Source of the DNA: Bacteroidales bacterium
Lineage (GTDB): Bacteria > Bacteroidota > Bacteroidia > Bacteroidales > F082
Direction of reading: 5' to 3'
Assembly (NCBI GenBank): GCA_017466405.1
Contig: JAFTUF010000052.1
Span: 34,053-98,052, forward strand
Length of the DNA: 64,000 nt
A model generated the notes under the pieces. That model searched no databases. It was not told the DNA's origin and saw only the letters and a list, made by a program, of their open reading frames with translations. This document shows, piece after piece, positions 35,353 to 44,776 of this stretch (position 1 is the stretch's first letter; every line of letters starts with the position of its first letter). The position numbers and the translations under genes are program-made.

Positions 35353-35928
35353 ATGGCTAAGCAAAAAAAGAAAGTACCGGATCTTAATGCAGGTTCAATG
35401 GCCGATATATCTTTTTTACTATTGATATTCTTCCTCGTTACTACAACTATGGACGTTGACAGCGGTATCACCCGTCGTCTTCCTCCTCCAGTTGAAAACC
35501 CAGAAATGGACGTCAAAGTTAAAGAAAGAAACATTATGAACGTCATGATTAACAAGTATGACAAAATGTTGATTAACGGAAAACCAGGCGACATCGCAAC
35601 TCTTAAGGAAATGACAAAGGAATTTGCAACTCCAAGACCAAGCGATGAAACAGCTCCTGAAGTTGAAGTTAAGAACATTGAACTCCTCGGTGATGTTATG
35701 CTTAGCAAAGGCGTTGTGTCTTTGAAAAACGACCGCGGTACTTCATACCTCATGTATATCAGCGTTCAGAATGAATTGGCTAGAGCATTTAATGAGTTAA
35801 GAGATGAAATGTCTCTGAAACACTTTAATCAACATTACGCAGATCTCACAGATCAGGATAAGATAGACGCTATCAACAAAGCTGTACCTGTCCGTATCTC
35901 AGAGGCTGAACCAGAAGCAATTCAATAA
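35353..35928 (+). CDS. exbD: ExbD/TolR-family protein 1
   Basis: 191 residues: short cytoplasmic end, one helix (about 17-36, ADISFLLLIFFLVTTTMDVDSGI) with the proton-carrying aspartate of the ExbD family (D in MADISFLL), then a periplasmic domain with the PPP segment and LINGKPGD. Longer than usual at the C-terminus (about 130-191, LARAFNELRDEM onward). Partner of exbB upstream and of the second ExbD downstream. Confidence 0.93.
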   Translation: MAKQKKKVPDLNAGSMADISFLLLIFFLVTTTMDVDSGITRRLPPPVENPEMDVKVKERNIMNVMINKYDKMLINGKPGDIATLKEMTKEFATPRPSDETAPEVEVKNIELLGDVMLSKGVVSLKNDRGTSYLMYISVQNELARAFNELRDEMSLKHFNQHYADLTDQDKIDAINKAVPVRISEAEPEAIQ

Positions 35929-35947
35929 AAACATAGGAGATATTATT

Positions 35948-36418
35948 ATGGCATCAAAGTATAGATCAGACGAAGCTAAGGAAGTTCCGGCAATGAGTAC
36001 CGGTTCCATGCCTGACATTATCTTCATGTTGATATTCTTCTTCATGGTGACAACCTCCATGCGTGAAGTATCCCTGAAGGTAAAAATGATATTACCAGAA
36101 GCAACTGAAGTTCAAAAATTAGAAAAGAAATCTTTAGTTAGCTACATATACATCGGACCTCCTACCAACGCTAAAGCTTACGGTACAGAGTCACGTATTC
36201 AGCTCAACGACCAATACTCCAACGTAACAGATGTTATTCCTTTCGTTGAGAGCGAACGTTTGGCACGTAGCGAATCAGACCGTCCATTCCTCACAACATC
36301 ATTGAAAGTTCATCAAGATGTAAGAATGGGTCTCGTAACCGATGTAAAACAAGAACTTCGTAAGTGCGGTGCATTCCGTATCAACTACTCAGCTCGTAAA
36401 GGCGAAGTCGTTAAATAA
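35948..36418 (+). CDS. exbD: ExbD/TolR-family protein 2
   Basis: 156 residues, a paralogue of the preceding gene. Helix at about 19-36 with SMPDIIFMLIFFFMVTTSMRE, where the D of MPDI is the likely proton site. The periplasmic part is shorter. Two different ExbD proteins in one operon suggest a hetero-dimer. A strong terminator follows 19 bp after the stop. Confidence 0.93.
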   Translation: MASKYRSDEAKEVPAMSTGSMPDIIFMLIFFFMVTTSMREVSLKVKMILPEATEVQKLEKKSLVSYIYIGPPTNAKAYGTESRIQLNDQYSNVTDVIPFVESERLARSESDRPFLTTSLKVHQDVRMGLVTDVKQELRKCGAFRINYSARKGEVVK

Positions 36419-36436
36419 GAAAGTTCTTGGTACGAT

Positions 36437-36473
36437 AAAAAAACTCCGGCATCTAATGTCGGAGTTTTTTTTA
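36437..36473 (+). terminator. Intrinsic terminator of the exbB-exbD operon
   Basis: A stem AAAACTCCG/CGGAGTTTT with an 11-base loop followed by eight T's. Confidence 0.92.
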
Positions 36474-36526
36474 TGACTAAAGTCAAAAGTCTAATGACAA
36501 AAGGATTATCTTTAAATAACATAAAA

Positions 36527-36577
36527 GACGCATCAATTACACATTGTAATTATTATTGGTGTAATTGATACGTCTCT
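36527..36577. repeat. Dispersed hairpin repeat, copy C, overlapping the nrdG 3' end
   Basis: A 17-bp arm AGACGCATCAATTACAC pairs with GTGTAATTGATACGTCT at 16 of 17 positions around a 17-bp loop. It contains the nrdG stop codon (36533-36535) and encodes its last residues. Confidence 0.92.
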
Positions 36578-36991
36578 ACTAGTGACTTTATACAACCTCT
36601 GATTAGTTGTCTTGCTCTTCAAGCCACCCTTGTCCTTATCGTAACGTCCTAACTTAATATAATCGAATGATGACAAATCGGAAGGGAAAATCTCTCTGCC
36701 AGAATACCAGCCCACTTTCAAAGCATGTCGATGCTTGATATGTCGAGCCATCGCTTCAATGGCAGCTAAATCGTTATCGCCTCCCATCAAACAAACGCAG
36801 GTAATCTCTCCATCGTAGATTGAAACAATACGGTCGAGTTCACCAAAAGTCAACTCTAAACCAATATCCTCCCACAGATGCGGACTATGACATCCTTCGC
36901 ATCTATTGGGACAACATGCTATGTTTATCGCTAAACTTACTTCGTCAGGAATTTCCTGAAAGACAATATCGTAATTATAATACTTAAGCAT
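36533..36991 (-). CDS. nrdG: Anaerobic ribonucleotide reductase activase (radical SAM)
   Basis: NrdG uses a [4Fe-4S] cluster and S-adenosylmethionine to place the glycyl radical on NrdD. 152 residues. The cluster motif is C-P-N-R-C-E-G-C (CxxxCxxC), followed by HSPHLW, and LMGGDND is in the expected SAM-side position. The gene overlaps nrdD by 8 bp. Homology seems to end near TTNQRLYKV; the following residues (SRDVSITPIIITMCN) are encoded by the hairpin repeat at 36527-36577, so the natural C-terminus has been replaced by repeat sequence. The core looks intact. Confidence 0.93.
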   Translation of the reverse strand: MLKYYNYDIVFQEIPDEVSLAINIACCPNRCEGCHSPHLWEDIGLELTFGELDRIVSIYDGEITCVCLMGGDNDLAAIEAMARHIKHRHALKVGWYSGREIFPSDLSSFDYIKLGRYDKDKGGLKSKTTNQRLYKVTSRDVSITPIIITMCN

Positions 36992-39077
36992 CGAAATGTG
37001 AATAATAACGCTGAGAGGCTTCTTTCTGTCTCGCCTCAGAGAAATTACTAATCCTCTTCATATATCCGATAACTCTCGTGAGATAGTCTAAGTTCTCACT
37101 CTCACAATGCGGACATCTCTTCAGATACCTCTTATCAATATGACCGCAGTCGTTACATACCGTATTAGGAATATTGAATGTAAAATAGTTACAACCTTCC
37201 TTAGCAGCGACTTTTAAAAGATGACGATATTGCGCTTTTGAGAGATGTTCTTCAAGATTGAGATGCAAGGCTGAACCTCCAGTGAGATGTTCGATATAAT
37301 GCTTGCCATGAAGTTTAAACTTATCTAAAACATTCAACGACTCATCTTCAACAATAAAGAAGTAACTATTATAACAATCGCGAGGCACAACATAACCATC
37401 CTCTTTATCCCATTTTGCGTGCTTCACACCGACGTTCTCTGCTGGAATCATCTCACAGTTAAACAACAAGTCTTTCTTGCGATACTGCTTGTTATATCTT
37501 TCTATAAGACCTAAGACTCCTTGTACGAATTCGCGGTAATCTGAATTATCGTTAATAGCTATTCCCAAGAACTCGGCAGCCTCAACAATACCATTGATAC
37601 CTATTGTCAGATATTGACGCGACAATGCAATGTAACCCGAGTCGAAGAGAGGCAACATTCCTTTCTCTTGAAGATATTTAAGATTCTCGTTATATGCAAT
37701 CTGAACCTTATGCATGAGGTCAATTACCTCTTCAACGAATTTAAGATGAGGTATATTATTCTTTTTTTCGTGTTGGATACAACGATTAAGATTTAATGTA
37801 AGGACGCTTTTAGAGCCCGTAGAAACTCCGCCAGCACCGAGTGTGTAGCTGAACCCATTATCTTGTATCTCATTTCTTAAACGGCAGCAACTGCTTAATG
37901 AGTCGGCATTGTCGCTAACATAAGTGAAAAACGAATGACCCGCGGCATACATCTCCGCTGTGTAGTCAGCATAGTCTTGATCTAAGATGTCATCGTCCTT
38001 TGAGAGGAGCGCCATTGTCTCGACAGGAAACGTAAGTACAGCTTTAGTTCTTTCTTCGTTAAACCAGCGCATGAAACGTTTCTGGAGCCAATCTAAGGAA
38101 TCCCAATCCGGACGCGAGCCATCAGGGAAACAGAACTCACCGAAGAGACTTTGGAAATAGTATTTATCATAATAAGAGATATTCCAGAACACTGATTGGA
38201 AGTTACGAGCTCCTGTCGGCTGATTTATAGAATAGACAACTTGTTGGAAGCAGTCAGTAATAACCTTATCCATAGTTCTCTTCTTCAGAGATAAATCGAC
38301 TACATCATCTACGTGTTTATAATAATCCTTACCATATTCCAAGCCGATAAAATAATTCATATAAATGAGGAATTCTGGTGTTGCACAGGCACCGCTCAAC
38401 ATACTGGAAACCATAAACACCATATTTATGAAACCGCCGCAGAACGACTTGAGGTTTGTCGGGCGCGTTGCATTACCACCTATACTCAATGTTCCGTTAA
38501 GAAGCCAAGGATACATGGTGATACTGGCGCAATAGTTTGCCATACTGGTCTCATCATTTTTATATATGAAGTGATTATTTAGCAAGTAGAGATACTTATC
38601 TGACAATTCCTTTCCGTATAATTCTTTAAGTCTATCACAAAGCATACGACGGTTAAGACGAATGAAGTTTGACTTAGGAAGCTCTCCTATAAGAGTAGCT
38701 ATATTTTTCTTTTCTACATTAGCGTTGGAGTCGAACTTACTTCCCGTTGCGGCATTGGTGGCGTTGCAATAATTAACGAGGAAACGCATCTTATCTGAAA
38801 TCTCTCTATCTTCATATTGGCGTTGGCGATAGAGGATATATGCCTTTGCTACTTCATAGTAGCGTTCTGCCATAATAGAACGTTCCACTTGGTTCTGTAT
38901 CTCCTCAACAGAAATTCCGTCGTATATGTCTAAACGGCACATGATATTAGTAAGAACATCCTGCGTTGCGAAAGCGCCAACAGAAAGGAATGCTTTTGAG
39001 ACTGCATTTTTAATTTTTTCGATAGAGAAAGGAACTCTTTGTCCGTTTCTTTTGATGATAAATGTTTCTTCAATCAT
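36984..39077 (-). CDS. nrdD: Class III anaerobic ribonucleoside-triphosphate reductase
   Basis: Reduces NTPs to dNTPs without oxygen by a glycyl radical. 697 residues from ATG 39077 (a longer frame adds nine residues upstream). ATP-cone domain (about 1-95: KRNGQRVPFSIEKIKNAV), catalytic barrel, zinc site CNDC...CPHC near residues 640-660, and the glycyl radical loop RVIGYM with the glycine near 671. It is followed by nrdG. The leader carries a cobalamin riboswitch (39166-39312), so B12 should lower expression. That makes sense if the cell also has a B12-dependent class II reductase, not seen here. Confidence 0.97.
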   Translation of the reverse strand: MIEETFIIKRNGQRVPFSIEKIKNAVSKAFLSVGAFATQDVLTNIMCRLDIYDGISVEEIQNQVERSIMAERYYEVAKAYILYRQRQYEDREISDKMRFLVNYCNATNAATGSKFDSNANVEKKNIATLIGELPKSNFIRLNRRMLCDRLKELYGKELSDKYLYLLNNHFIYKNDETSMANYCASITMYPWLLNGTLSIGGNATRPTNLKSFCGGFINMVFMVSSMLSGACATPEFLIYMNYFIGLEYGKDYYKHVDDVVDLSLKKRTMDKVITDCFQQVVYSINQPTGARNFQSVFWNISYYDKYYFQSLFGEFCFPDGSRPDWDSLDWLQKRFMRWFNEERTKAVLTFPVETMALLSKDDDILDQDYADYTAEMYAAGHSFFTYVSDNADSLSSCCRLRNEIQDNGFSYTLGAGGVSTGSKSVLTLNLNRCIQHEKKNNIPHLKFVEEVIDLMHKVQIAYNENLKYLQEKGMLPLFDSGYIALSRQYLTIGINGIVEAAEFLGIAINDNSDYREFVQGVLGLIERYNKQYRKKDLLFNCEMIPAENVGVKHAKWDKEDGYVVPRDCYNSYFFIVEDESLNVLDKFKLHGKHYIEHLTGGSALHLNLEEHLSKAQYRHLLKVAAKEGCNYFTFNIPNTVCNDCGHIDKRYLKRCPHCESENLDYLTRVIGYMKRISNFSEARQKEASQRYYSHFDA

Positions 39078-39165
39078 GATAGAGTTGCGATTTATAATTA
39101 ACAAAATACAACTTCAAGGAAGGTAAAAGAAAATTCTTCGCTCTTTCCCGAAAGTTACGAATCTA

Positions 39166-39312
39166 AACCGAGGCAGGTCTTCTGGCTTCTCCGTCGAGAG
39201 CGACTTCCCAACAATGTCAGTGTCATATACTCACGACTATTTAAGGAGTTTACAGCTACGGGAATAGCTCCTGATTTTCACAGGATTCCCTATTAATCAT
39301 TATGAACCTCCG
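39166..39312 (-). promoter_or_regulatory. Cobalamin (B12) riboswitch upstream of nrdDG
   Basis: On the minus strand the RNA carries, in order, GGGAATCCTGTGAAAATCAG, then the AGCTGTAAAC segment, GACACTGACA followed by GGGAAG, and GAAGCCAGAAGACCTGCC. These match the conserved B12-box core in order and spacing. It begins just after the promoter box at 39320-39327 and ends about 89 nt before the nrdD ATG. There is no B12 transporter between, so nrdD is the regulated gene. Confidence 0.93.
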
Positions 39313-39319
39313 TTCGGAA

Positions 39320-39327
39320 CAAAGATA
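39320..39327 (-). promoter_or_regulatory. TAnnTTTG -7 box of the riboswitch-nrdDG transcript
   Basis: TATCTTTG on the minus strand, immediately upstream of the riboswitch. It overlaps the T tract of the upstream gene's terminator. Confidence 0.65.
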
Positions 39328-39358
39328 AAAAAAAGAGCGGTCGATTGACCGCTCTTTC
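39325..39358 (-). terminator. Terminator of the upstream T9SS cargo gene
   Basis: A perfect 11-bp stem AAAGAGCGGTC/GACCGCTCTTT with loop GATT, and a minus-strand T run. The hairpin insulates nrdD from the gene at 39379-41340. Confidence 0.93.
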
Positions 39359-39378
39359 TAAAATATTTTTTGTGTTAT

Positions 39379-41340
39379 TTATTTAACAACAACTTTTGAT
39401 GTGTGGCTGTAACCGTTAGCATTAACTGTGCAGAAGTAAACACCGCTTGTTAAGTCATTGATGTTGATGCTTGTGTCACCAGCTGTTAATCTTTGGCTAA
39501 CAACTTTAACTGTTTGACCAGCTAAGTTTGTGAAAGTGATTGTAGCGTCAGCATCCATTGTTGAAGAAACGCATACGAAGTCTGTTGCTGGGTTAGGGAA
39601 GATGTTGTAAACAACGTCATTAGCTATAACTTCATTTACGTTATCTTCTTCTATGAATTCAGAACTAATCTTGAATGCGTAAACTGTGTTAGATGTAGCT
39701 GATGTTTGTGTTGGAGCTAAACCCCAGAACAAACCAGGAGTTTGGTCAGCTATATAAGCGAACCAGAATTCATTAGCTTTTGTTGCGTATGGAGCAGCGT
39801 TTACGAAGATAGCTTCGTCCATCATGTGAATGAAATCGTCCATAACTGTTTCAACAGCAACATTCCAGCCTTCATTATCAGCATCTTTGTAGCTCATAGC
39901 AACTGATCTGAAGTAGTATTGACCGTTGTATGTACGGTATGTATCAGGTGTTGAGTAAGCTAAAGCGAGGTTACCTTCAGCGTCAACTGAAAGAGCTGGG
40001 AATGATGAACCTGTTGTGTACATAGCGTAGATATAGTCATCTCCTTTGTAAACCATGTCAGCGCTGAATTCAGCGATGTTTTCATAGAATGGAATCCAAC
40101 CGCAGAAGTTGATGCTGTCCATTGAGTGGAGAACATAACCTTCGTTCTCTGGGTCGTCCATCCAAAGTTGGAATGTAGCGATTGGTTCTTCTCTTGTATC
40201 GTTCCAGTAAGCGATACCTTCAGCTGTACGGCCATAGTAGTATGAGAACATTGTGCCGAGTTCTTCGTGTGTATAAGGGAATGAAGAAACTGCTACGTGA
40301 ACAACGCCATCAGGACCAACAGCTACAGTATTGTGAACTGGGCTGTAAACTGGATTTTCACCTGTGAGTGAGCATTCGTCTGTTTCCCAGTCGCAACCAT
40401 AGTGTGGGTTTTCCCAAACGATGTTTCTTTCCCATGTTAAACCGTTGTCAGTTGATTTGTACATAACAACGTGGCCGTGGAATACTGTTGAGTAAACAAC
40501 AGCAACAACGTCGCCATTAGCTGCTACTGAATAGTCGTCAGCGCTGTAGATACCCATGTGTTCTTCTGTATCGAAGAGAGGAGCCCATTGTGTTGACCAT
40601 GTTTCACCATCGAAACGGCTGTAGAACATAGCGTTTACGATTTCGTCAGCTGAAACATTGTATTGAGCTGCACTGAAAACGTGAACGATTTCGTTGTTAG
40701 CACCTGATGTAGCAACTCTTGGCCATGATAATGAGAAATCATATTGTTGACCGTCTAAGCCTTGTGGATTAGGAATAGCGTGAGGACCATCCCATTGACC
40801 TTCGCCAGCAACTTCTCTTGTCCAGTAGTTAAGACCTGAAGCATGGTTAACTAAGATTTCACCTGTTGCACCGTAAGGAGCGATTGTTGGCCAACCTGTT
40901 CTGATATCATCGCCTGTAGCGTTAGCTTCTTCACGTACTTCTGGCATGCCATTGAAAGCCATTTCACCGTTTGGTGCGAAGTTGTAACCTGTACCACGGT
41001 CTGATACTGTTTGGTTGTCTTGGTGTGACATTGTTGCAGTAATTGCTACAGAACCGTTATTGTGTTGATACATACGGTTTGAAACTTGGAAGTTTGATTG
41101 CAAGTCGTAGAATGTCCACATTGTTTCGCTTTCTTCAAAGTTTTCAGCTCTGTTTGTTACTACGCTTTGTCTTGCTTGTGATGAGTAGTCTAAAACACTA
41201 GTTGTGTTGCTAATGTCATTACCTACTGCCTTCTTAACTGCTGTAGCTTTAGCAGCTTTTTCTGCTTTAACTACACGGTTTTGTGCAAATGCACTAAATC
41301 CCATTACGAGACCTAATGAAAGTAAAAGAACTTTTTTCAT
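39379..41340 (-). CDS. T9SS-sorted protein with sialidase-like (BNR) repeat
   Basis: 653 residues: signal peptide (1-19, FSAFA-Q), a long beta-rich body (about 60-560) with an Asp-box YKSTDNGLTWERN typical of sialidase/BNR propellers, and a C-terminal type A sorting domain (about 580-653: NIFPNPATDFVCV, NLAGQTVKVV, LTSGVYFCTVNANG, SKVVVK). Export by the SprA system and surface attachment are expected. No sialidase catalytic set could be recognised, so enzymatic activity is doubtful. Codon use resembles gcvH and the exb genes, suggesting high expression. Confidence 0.88.
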   Translation of the reverse strand: MKKVLLLSLGLVMGFSAFAQNRVVKAEKAAKATAVKKAVGNDISNTTSVLDYSSQARQSVVTNRAENFEESETMWTFYDLQSNFQVSNRMYQHNNGSVAITATMSHQDNQTVSDRGTGYNFAPNGEMAFNGMPEVREEANATGDDIRTGWPTIAPYGATGEILVNHASGLNYWTREVAGEGQWDGPHAIPNPQGLDGQQYDFSLSWPRVATSGANNEIVHVFSAAQYNVSADEIVNAMFYSRFDGETWSTQWAPLFDTEEHMGIYSADDYSVAANGDVVAVVYSTVFHGHVVMYKSTDNGLTWERNIVWENPHYGCDWETDECSLTGENPVYSPVHNTVAVGPDGVVHVAVSSFPYTHEELGTMFSYYYGRTAEGIAYWNDTREEPIATFQLWMDDPENEGYVLHSMDSINFCGWIPFYENIAEFSADMVYKGDDYIYAMYTTGSSFPALSVDAEGNLALAYSTPDTYRTYNGQYYFRSVAMSYKDADNEGWNVAVETVMDDFIHMMDEAIFVNAAPYATKANEFWFAYIADQTPGLFWGLAPTQTSATSNTVYAFKISSEFIEEDNVNEVIANDVVYNIFPNPATDFVCVSSTMDADATITFTNLAGQTVKVVSQRLTAGDTSININDLTSGVYFCTVNANGYSHTSKVVVK

Positions 41341-41395
41341 TTTAATGCTATTTTAAGTTAATAAATAAGTTAATTTCAAATTACACTTCGAACTG

Positions 41396-41403
41396 CAAAT
41401 ATA
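41396..41403 (-). promoter_or_regulatory. TAnnTTTG -7 box of the BNR-type cargo gene
   Basis: TATATTTG on the minus strand, 55 bp before the ATG at 41340. Nothing else recognisable lies in 41404-41560. Confidence 0.6.
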
Positions 41404-41560
41404 ATAATATTTCACAGAGTAAAACAAGATTTTTGTTTTTTTTTTGCAAAAAAAAATCTTCTCATTCTTTCATCTTATAACTTGCATGATTACAAATTAT
41501 TAACTAATTTTACCGCTCAATTATTGAAAACGTTTTTACATTAATTAATACATCCTAGAA

Positions 41561-44509
41561 ATGAAGAAAATCACTACATTAATCGTTGCGATTAGTTTTC
41601 TATTATTCTCATGTTCAACAAAAAACATCGAGAAACAAGATTTTGCTCAATACGTTAAACCTTTCATCGGTACTGGCGGTCACGGTCACACTTATCCAGG
41701 CGCAGTAGCTCCTTTCGGTATGATACAGAATTCTCCCGACACTCGCATGGACTCTTGGGACGGATGCTCAGGCTATCATATCTCCGATACTACTATTTTA
41801 GGGTTCAGCCTCACACACCTCCAAGGAACAGGCTGCAACGACTACGGCGACTTCCGCTTCGCTCCTGTAACAGGTAAACCTTCCTTCAATTCAAAAGATT
41901 ATAGCTCTTCCTTCAAACACGAAAACGAGACAGCAAAAGCTGGCTATTATTCCGTCATCCTCGACGACTATAATATTAAGGTAGAACTCACAGCTGGCGA
42001 AAGAACAGCAATGCAACGCTATACTTTCCCTAAAACAAACGACGCACACATCATCGTAGAACTTCAAGAGTCTAATACTTCAGCAGAGACAATACACGAA
42101 TCGTTCATTACAATAGAAAGCGACAACGCAATAAGCGGTTTCCGTCGCACAGGTCAATGGGCTTCTAACCAATACCTTTATTTCTATGCTGAATTCTCAG
42201 AGCCTTTCACCGGCTTCGGAATATGCTCAGACAATGTCGAACATCCTAATATGAAACACGCTGAAGGCAAAGACCTCCAGGCTTGGTTAGACTTCGACGC
42301 TACTGACGGCAAGCCTATCGTAATGCGCGTCGCCACTTCTGCTGTCGATGTGGAAGGCGCAAAGAAAAACCTCGCTTCAGAAATCACTGACTTCGATTTC
42401 GACAAACTAGCTCAAAAGACATACGACTATTGGAACGACGAACTCAACCGTATCAATATCAACACTGTCGTTAACGAAGAAGACAAAGATATTTTCTACA
42501 CCTCCTTATATCACTGTTTCGCTGTGCCTAATCTTTTCTCCGACGTTGACGGCCGTTATCGCGCTCACGACAAGAAGATTTACCAAAGCGACAGCCCTCG
42601 TTACACCGTATTCTCTTTGTGGGATACTTTCAGAACAGAACATCCTTTACTCACTCTCGTCCAAAGAGAACGCAGCCGCGACATCATCAACACCTTTGTT
42701 AATAACTATGAGACTGGCGGCGTTGTCCTTCCTGTGTGGGAACTCGCTGCTAACGAGACTTACTGTATGATTGGTTATCACGCTATACCTGTCATCGCCG
42801 ACGCTTACTTCTCAGGAATTGACGGCATCGACTACGAAAAGGCTTTGGAAGCAATGGTCAACAGCGCTAACAAAGAACACTTCGGCGTAGGTTGCTACAA
42901 AGAATACGGATTCATTCCTTCTAACTGCGAAGGCGAATCAGTTTCAAAAACTCTCGAATATGCTTACGACGACTGGTGCATCGCACGATTGGCAGAAGCT
43001 CTCGGCAAACAAGACATCGCTGACGAATTCTATCAAAGAGCTCAATATTACAAGAACTTATACGACCCATCAACAAAGTTCTTCCGCGGAAAGAGAAACG
43101 CTTGCTTCGTGACACCATTCGACCCAACACAGGTCAACTTCATGCTCACAGAAGCTAACACCTGGCAATATAACTTCTTCGTTCCACAAGACATCAACAC
43201 TCATATCGAGATGATGGGCGGCGAAAAAGCTTACGACAGAAAACTCAACGAGCTCTTCAATTCTTCATCAGAAATGACAGGTCGAGTACAGTCGGACATC
43301 ACTGGCCTTATCGGTCAATATGCTCACGGTAACGAACCAAGTCACCACATGGCTTACCTTTATAATTATTTAGGAAAACCTACTAAGACACAGAAACTCG
43401 TCAACAAGATTATGTACGAATTATATACAGATCAAGCTGATGGTTTGTGCGGCAACGAAGACTGCGGTCAGATGTCGGCTTGGTATGTGATGAGCGCAAT
43501 GGGATTCTATCCTGTCACACCGGCGAGCGGCTATTACGTAATCGGCGTTCCTCACTTTGAAGAGATGACATTAAGCCTCGAAAACGGAAAGACATTCACT
43601 GTCGTAGCAAACAACTTGTCAAGAGAAAACCGTTATATCGAATCGGTGAAACTTAACGGCAAGAAATTAGACCGCAGCTACATCTACTTCGACGAGGTTT
43701 ATAATGGCGGCAAGTTAGAATTCGAGATGACAAACAAACGTAATTCTACATGGGCTATCGAGGCAGAGAACTCACCTAAACAAAGAATCGACAATTCTAT
43801 CATAGTGACTACTCCTGTTTTGAAAGTCGCTTCTGATGTCTTCTTCTCAACATTGAATGTGGAGATTAGCCATATCGATGCTGACGCTAAGGTTTATTAC
43901 ACCATCGACGGCAGCACTCCTAATGAAAACAGCACACTCTACACCGCTCCATTCGACATCAACGAGAGCGCCGATGTAAAGGCTGTCGCGATAAAAGACG
44001 GCAAGAAGAGTAATGTCGTCGAAGGCAACTTCAAGAAGATTGCAGCAGGAAGAACCATCAAGATTGAAAACAAATACAACTCACAATATGAGGCTGGCGG
44101 CGACATCGCTCTTATCGACTTCCAAAGAGGCAGCAACAACTTCCGCGTAGGAACATGGCAAGGTTATCACGGCGTTGACCTCGTTGCCACCGTCGATTTA
44201 AGCGAGGTTCAAGAGATAGAACAAGTAGCAGGCAGCTTCTTGCAAGATCAGAAGTCATGGATCTTCATGCCAAAACAAGTCGAGTTCTTCATCTCCAACG
44301 ACGGCAAGAACTTCAAGTCGATCGGCAAGATGGAGAACAACATCTCACAAGAGACAGAAGAACCTGTCATGTACGAGTTCTCTATCGACAAGAAATTCTC
44401 TGCAAGATACATCAAGATGGTTGCGAAGAAAATCGACGCTTGTCCTGAGTGGCACGTCGGCGCTGGCGAGCCAGGATGGATCTTCTGCGATGAAATCGTG
44501 ATAAAGTAG
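41561..44509 (+). CDS. GH92 alpha-mannosidase lipoprotein with C-terminal discoidin domain
   Basis: GH92 enzymes are calcium-dependent exo-alpha-mannosidases that trim mannose from host or yeast N-glycans. 982 residues: lipobox C18 (LLFSC), GH92 N-domain from YVKPFIGTGGHGHTYPGAVAPFGM with DSWDGCSGYHISD, and the catalytic half with GNEPSHHMAYLYNYLG and CGNEDCGQMSAWYVMSAMGFYPV (calcium and general acid/base region). A CHB/HEX-type domain (about 765-830, YYTIDGSTPNENSTLYTAPF) and an F5/8 discoidin-like domain (about 840-982) are appended and may bind glycan. No SusC/SusD pair adjoins, so it is a stand-alone enzyme. Confidence 0.96.
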   Translation: MKKITTLIVAISFLLFSCSTKNIEKQDFAQYVKPFIGTGGHGHTYPGAVAPFGMIQNSPDTRMDSWDGCSGYHISDTTILGFSLTHLQGTGCNDYGDFRFAPVTGKPSFNSKDYSSSFKHENETAKAGYYSVILDDYNIKVELTAGERTAMQRYTFPKTNDAHIIVELQESNTSAETIHESFITIESDNAISGFRRTGQWASNQYLYFYAEFSEPFTGFGICSDNVEHPNMKHAEGKDLQAWLDFDATDGKPIVMRVATSAVDVEGAKKNLASEITDFDFDKLAQKTYDYWNDELNRININTVVNEEDKDIFYTSLYHCFAVPNLFSDVDGRYRAHDKKIYQSDSPRYTVFSLWDTFRTEHPLLTLVQRERSRDIINTFVNNYETGGVVLPVWELAANETYCMIGYHAIPVIADAYFSGIDGIDYEKALEAMVNSANKEHFGVGCYKEYGFIPSNCEGESVSKTLEYAYDDWCIARLAEALGKQDIADEFYQRAQYYKNLYDPSTKFFRGKRNACFVTPFDPTQVNFMLTEANTWQYNFFVPQDINTHIEMMGGEKAYDRKLNELFNSSSEMTGRVQSDITGLIGQYAHGNEPSHHMAYLYNYLGKPTKTQKLVNKIMYELYTDQADGLCGNEDCGQMSAWYVMSAMGFYPVTPASGYYVIGVPHFEEMTLSLENGKTFTVVANNLSRENRYIESVKLNGKKLDRSYIYFDEVYNGGKLEFEMTNKRNSTWAIEAENSPKQRIDNSIIVTTPVLKVASDVFFSTLNVEISHIDADAKVYYTIDGSTPNENSTLYTAPFDINESADVKAVAIKDGKKSNVVEGNFKKIAAGRTIKIENKYNSQYEAGGDIALIDFQRGSNNFRVGTWQGYHGVDLVATVDLSEVQEIEQVAGSFLQDQKSWIFMPKQVEFFISNDGKNFKSIGKMENNISQETEEPVMYEFSIDKKFSARYIKMVAKKIDACPEWHVGAGEPGWIFCDEIVIK

Positions 44510-44541
44510 TCCACGAATCGACACGAATTAACACGAATTAA

Positions 44542-44585
44542 AAAATAAAGACATCGCTTGCAATTTGCGATGTCTTTATTTTTTA
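44542..44585 (+). terminator. Intrinsic terminator after the GH92 gene
   Basis: A 16-bp stem (44542-44557 with 44567-44582) ending in T's. A half-unit of the 74-bp array (CCACGAATCGACACGAATT) lies between it and the stop codon. Confidence 0.9.
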
Positions 44586-44586
44586 A

Positions 44587-44652
44587 GATGCTAAGTTGCT
44601 AAGTTACTAAGATACTAAGTCCCTCAGTAACTCAGTAACTCAGCAACTCAGT
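44587..44652. repeat. 8-bp word repeat in opposed orientations
   Basis: TTGCTAAG/TTACTAAG units (44591-44621) are followed by the inverse form CTCAGTAA/CTCAGCAA (44624-44652), so the block could fold on itself. CAACTTTCAACTTT units follow at 44680-44697. Confidence 0.75.
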
Positions 44653-44700
44653 TTCTACTTCACCCACTTCCCCTCCTCAACTTTCAACTTTCAACTTTAT

Positions 44701-44752
44701 CGAGACGTATCAATGCGTGTTTATTTTCAAGGTATCATTGACGCGTCTCTAC
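44701..44752. repeat. Dispersed hairpin repeat, copy D
   Basis: GAGACGTATCAATG pairs with CATTGACGCGTCTC across a 23-bp loop. Confidence 0.82.
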
Positions 44753-44776
44753 AAATTTTCAACTTTCAACTTTCAA

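Noticed and set aside
36597-36991. nrdG as a pseudogene truncated by a repeat
   Set aside because: All radical-SAM residues and near-normal length are kept; only the tail is altered.
39379-41340. Active sialidase
   Set aside because: An Asp-box is present, but I could not find an arginine triad or other catalytic set; called a propeller protein only.
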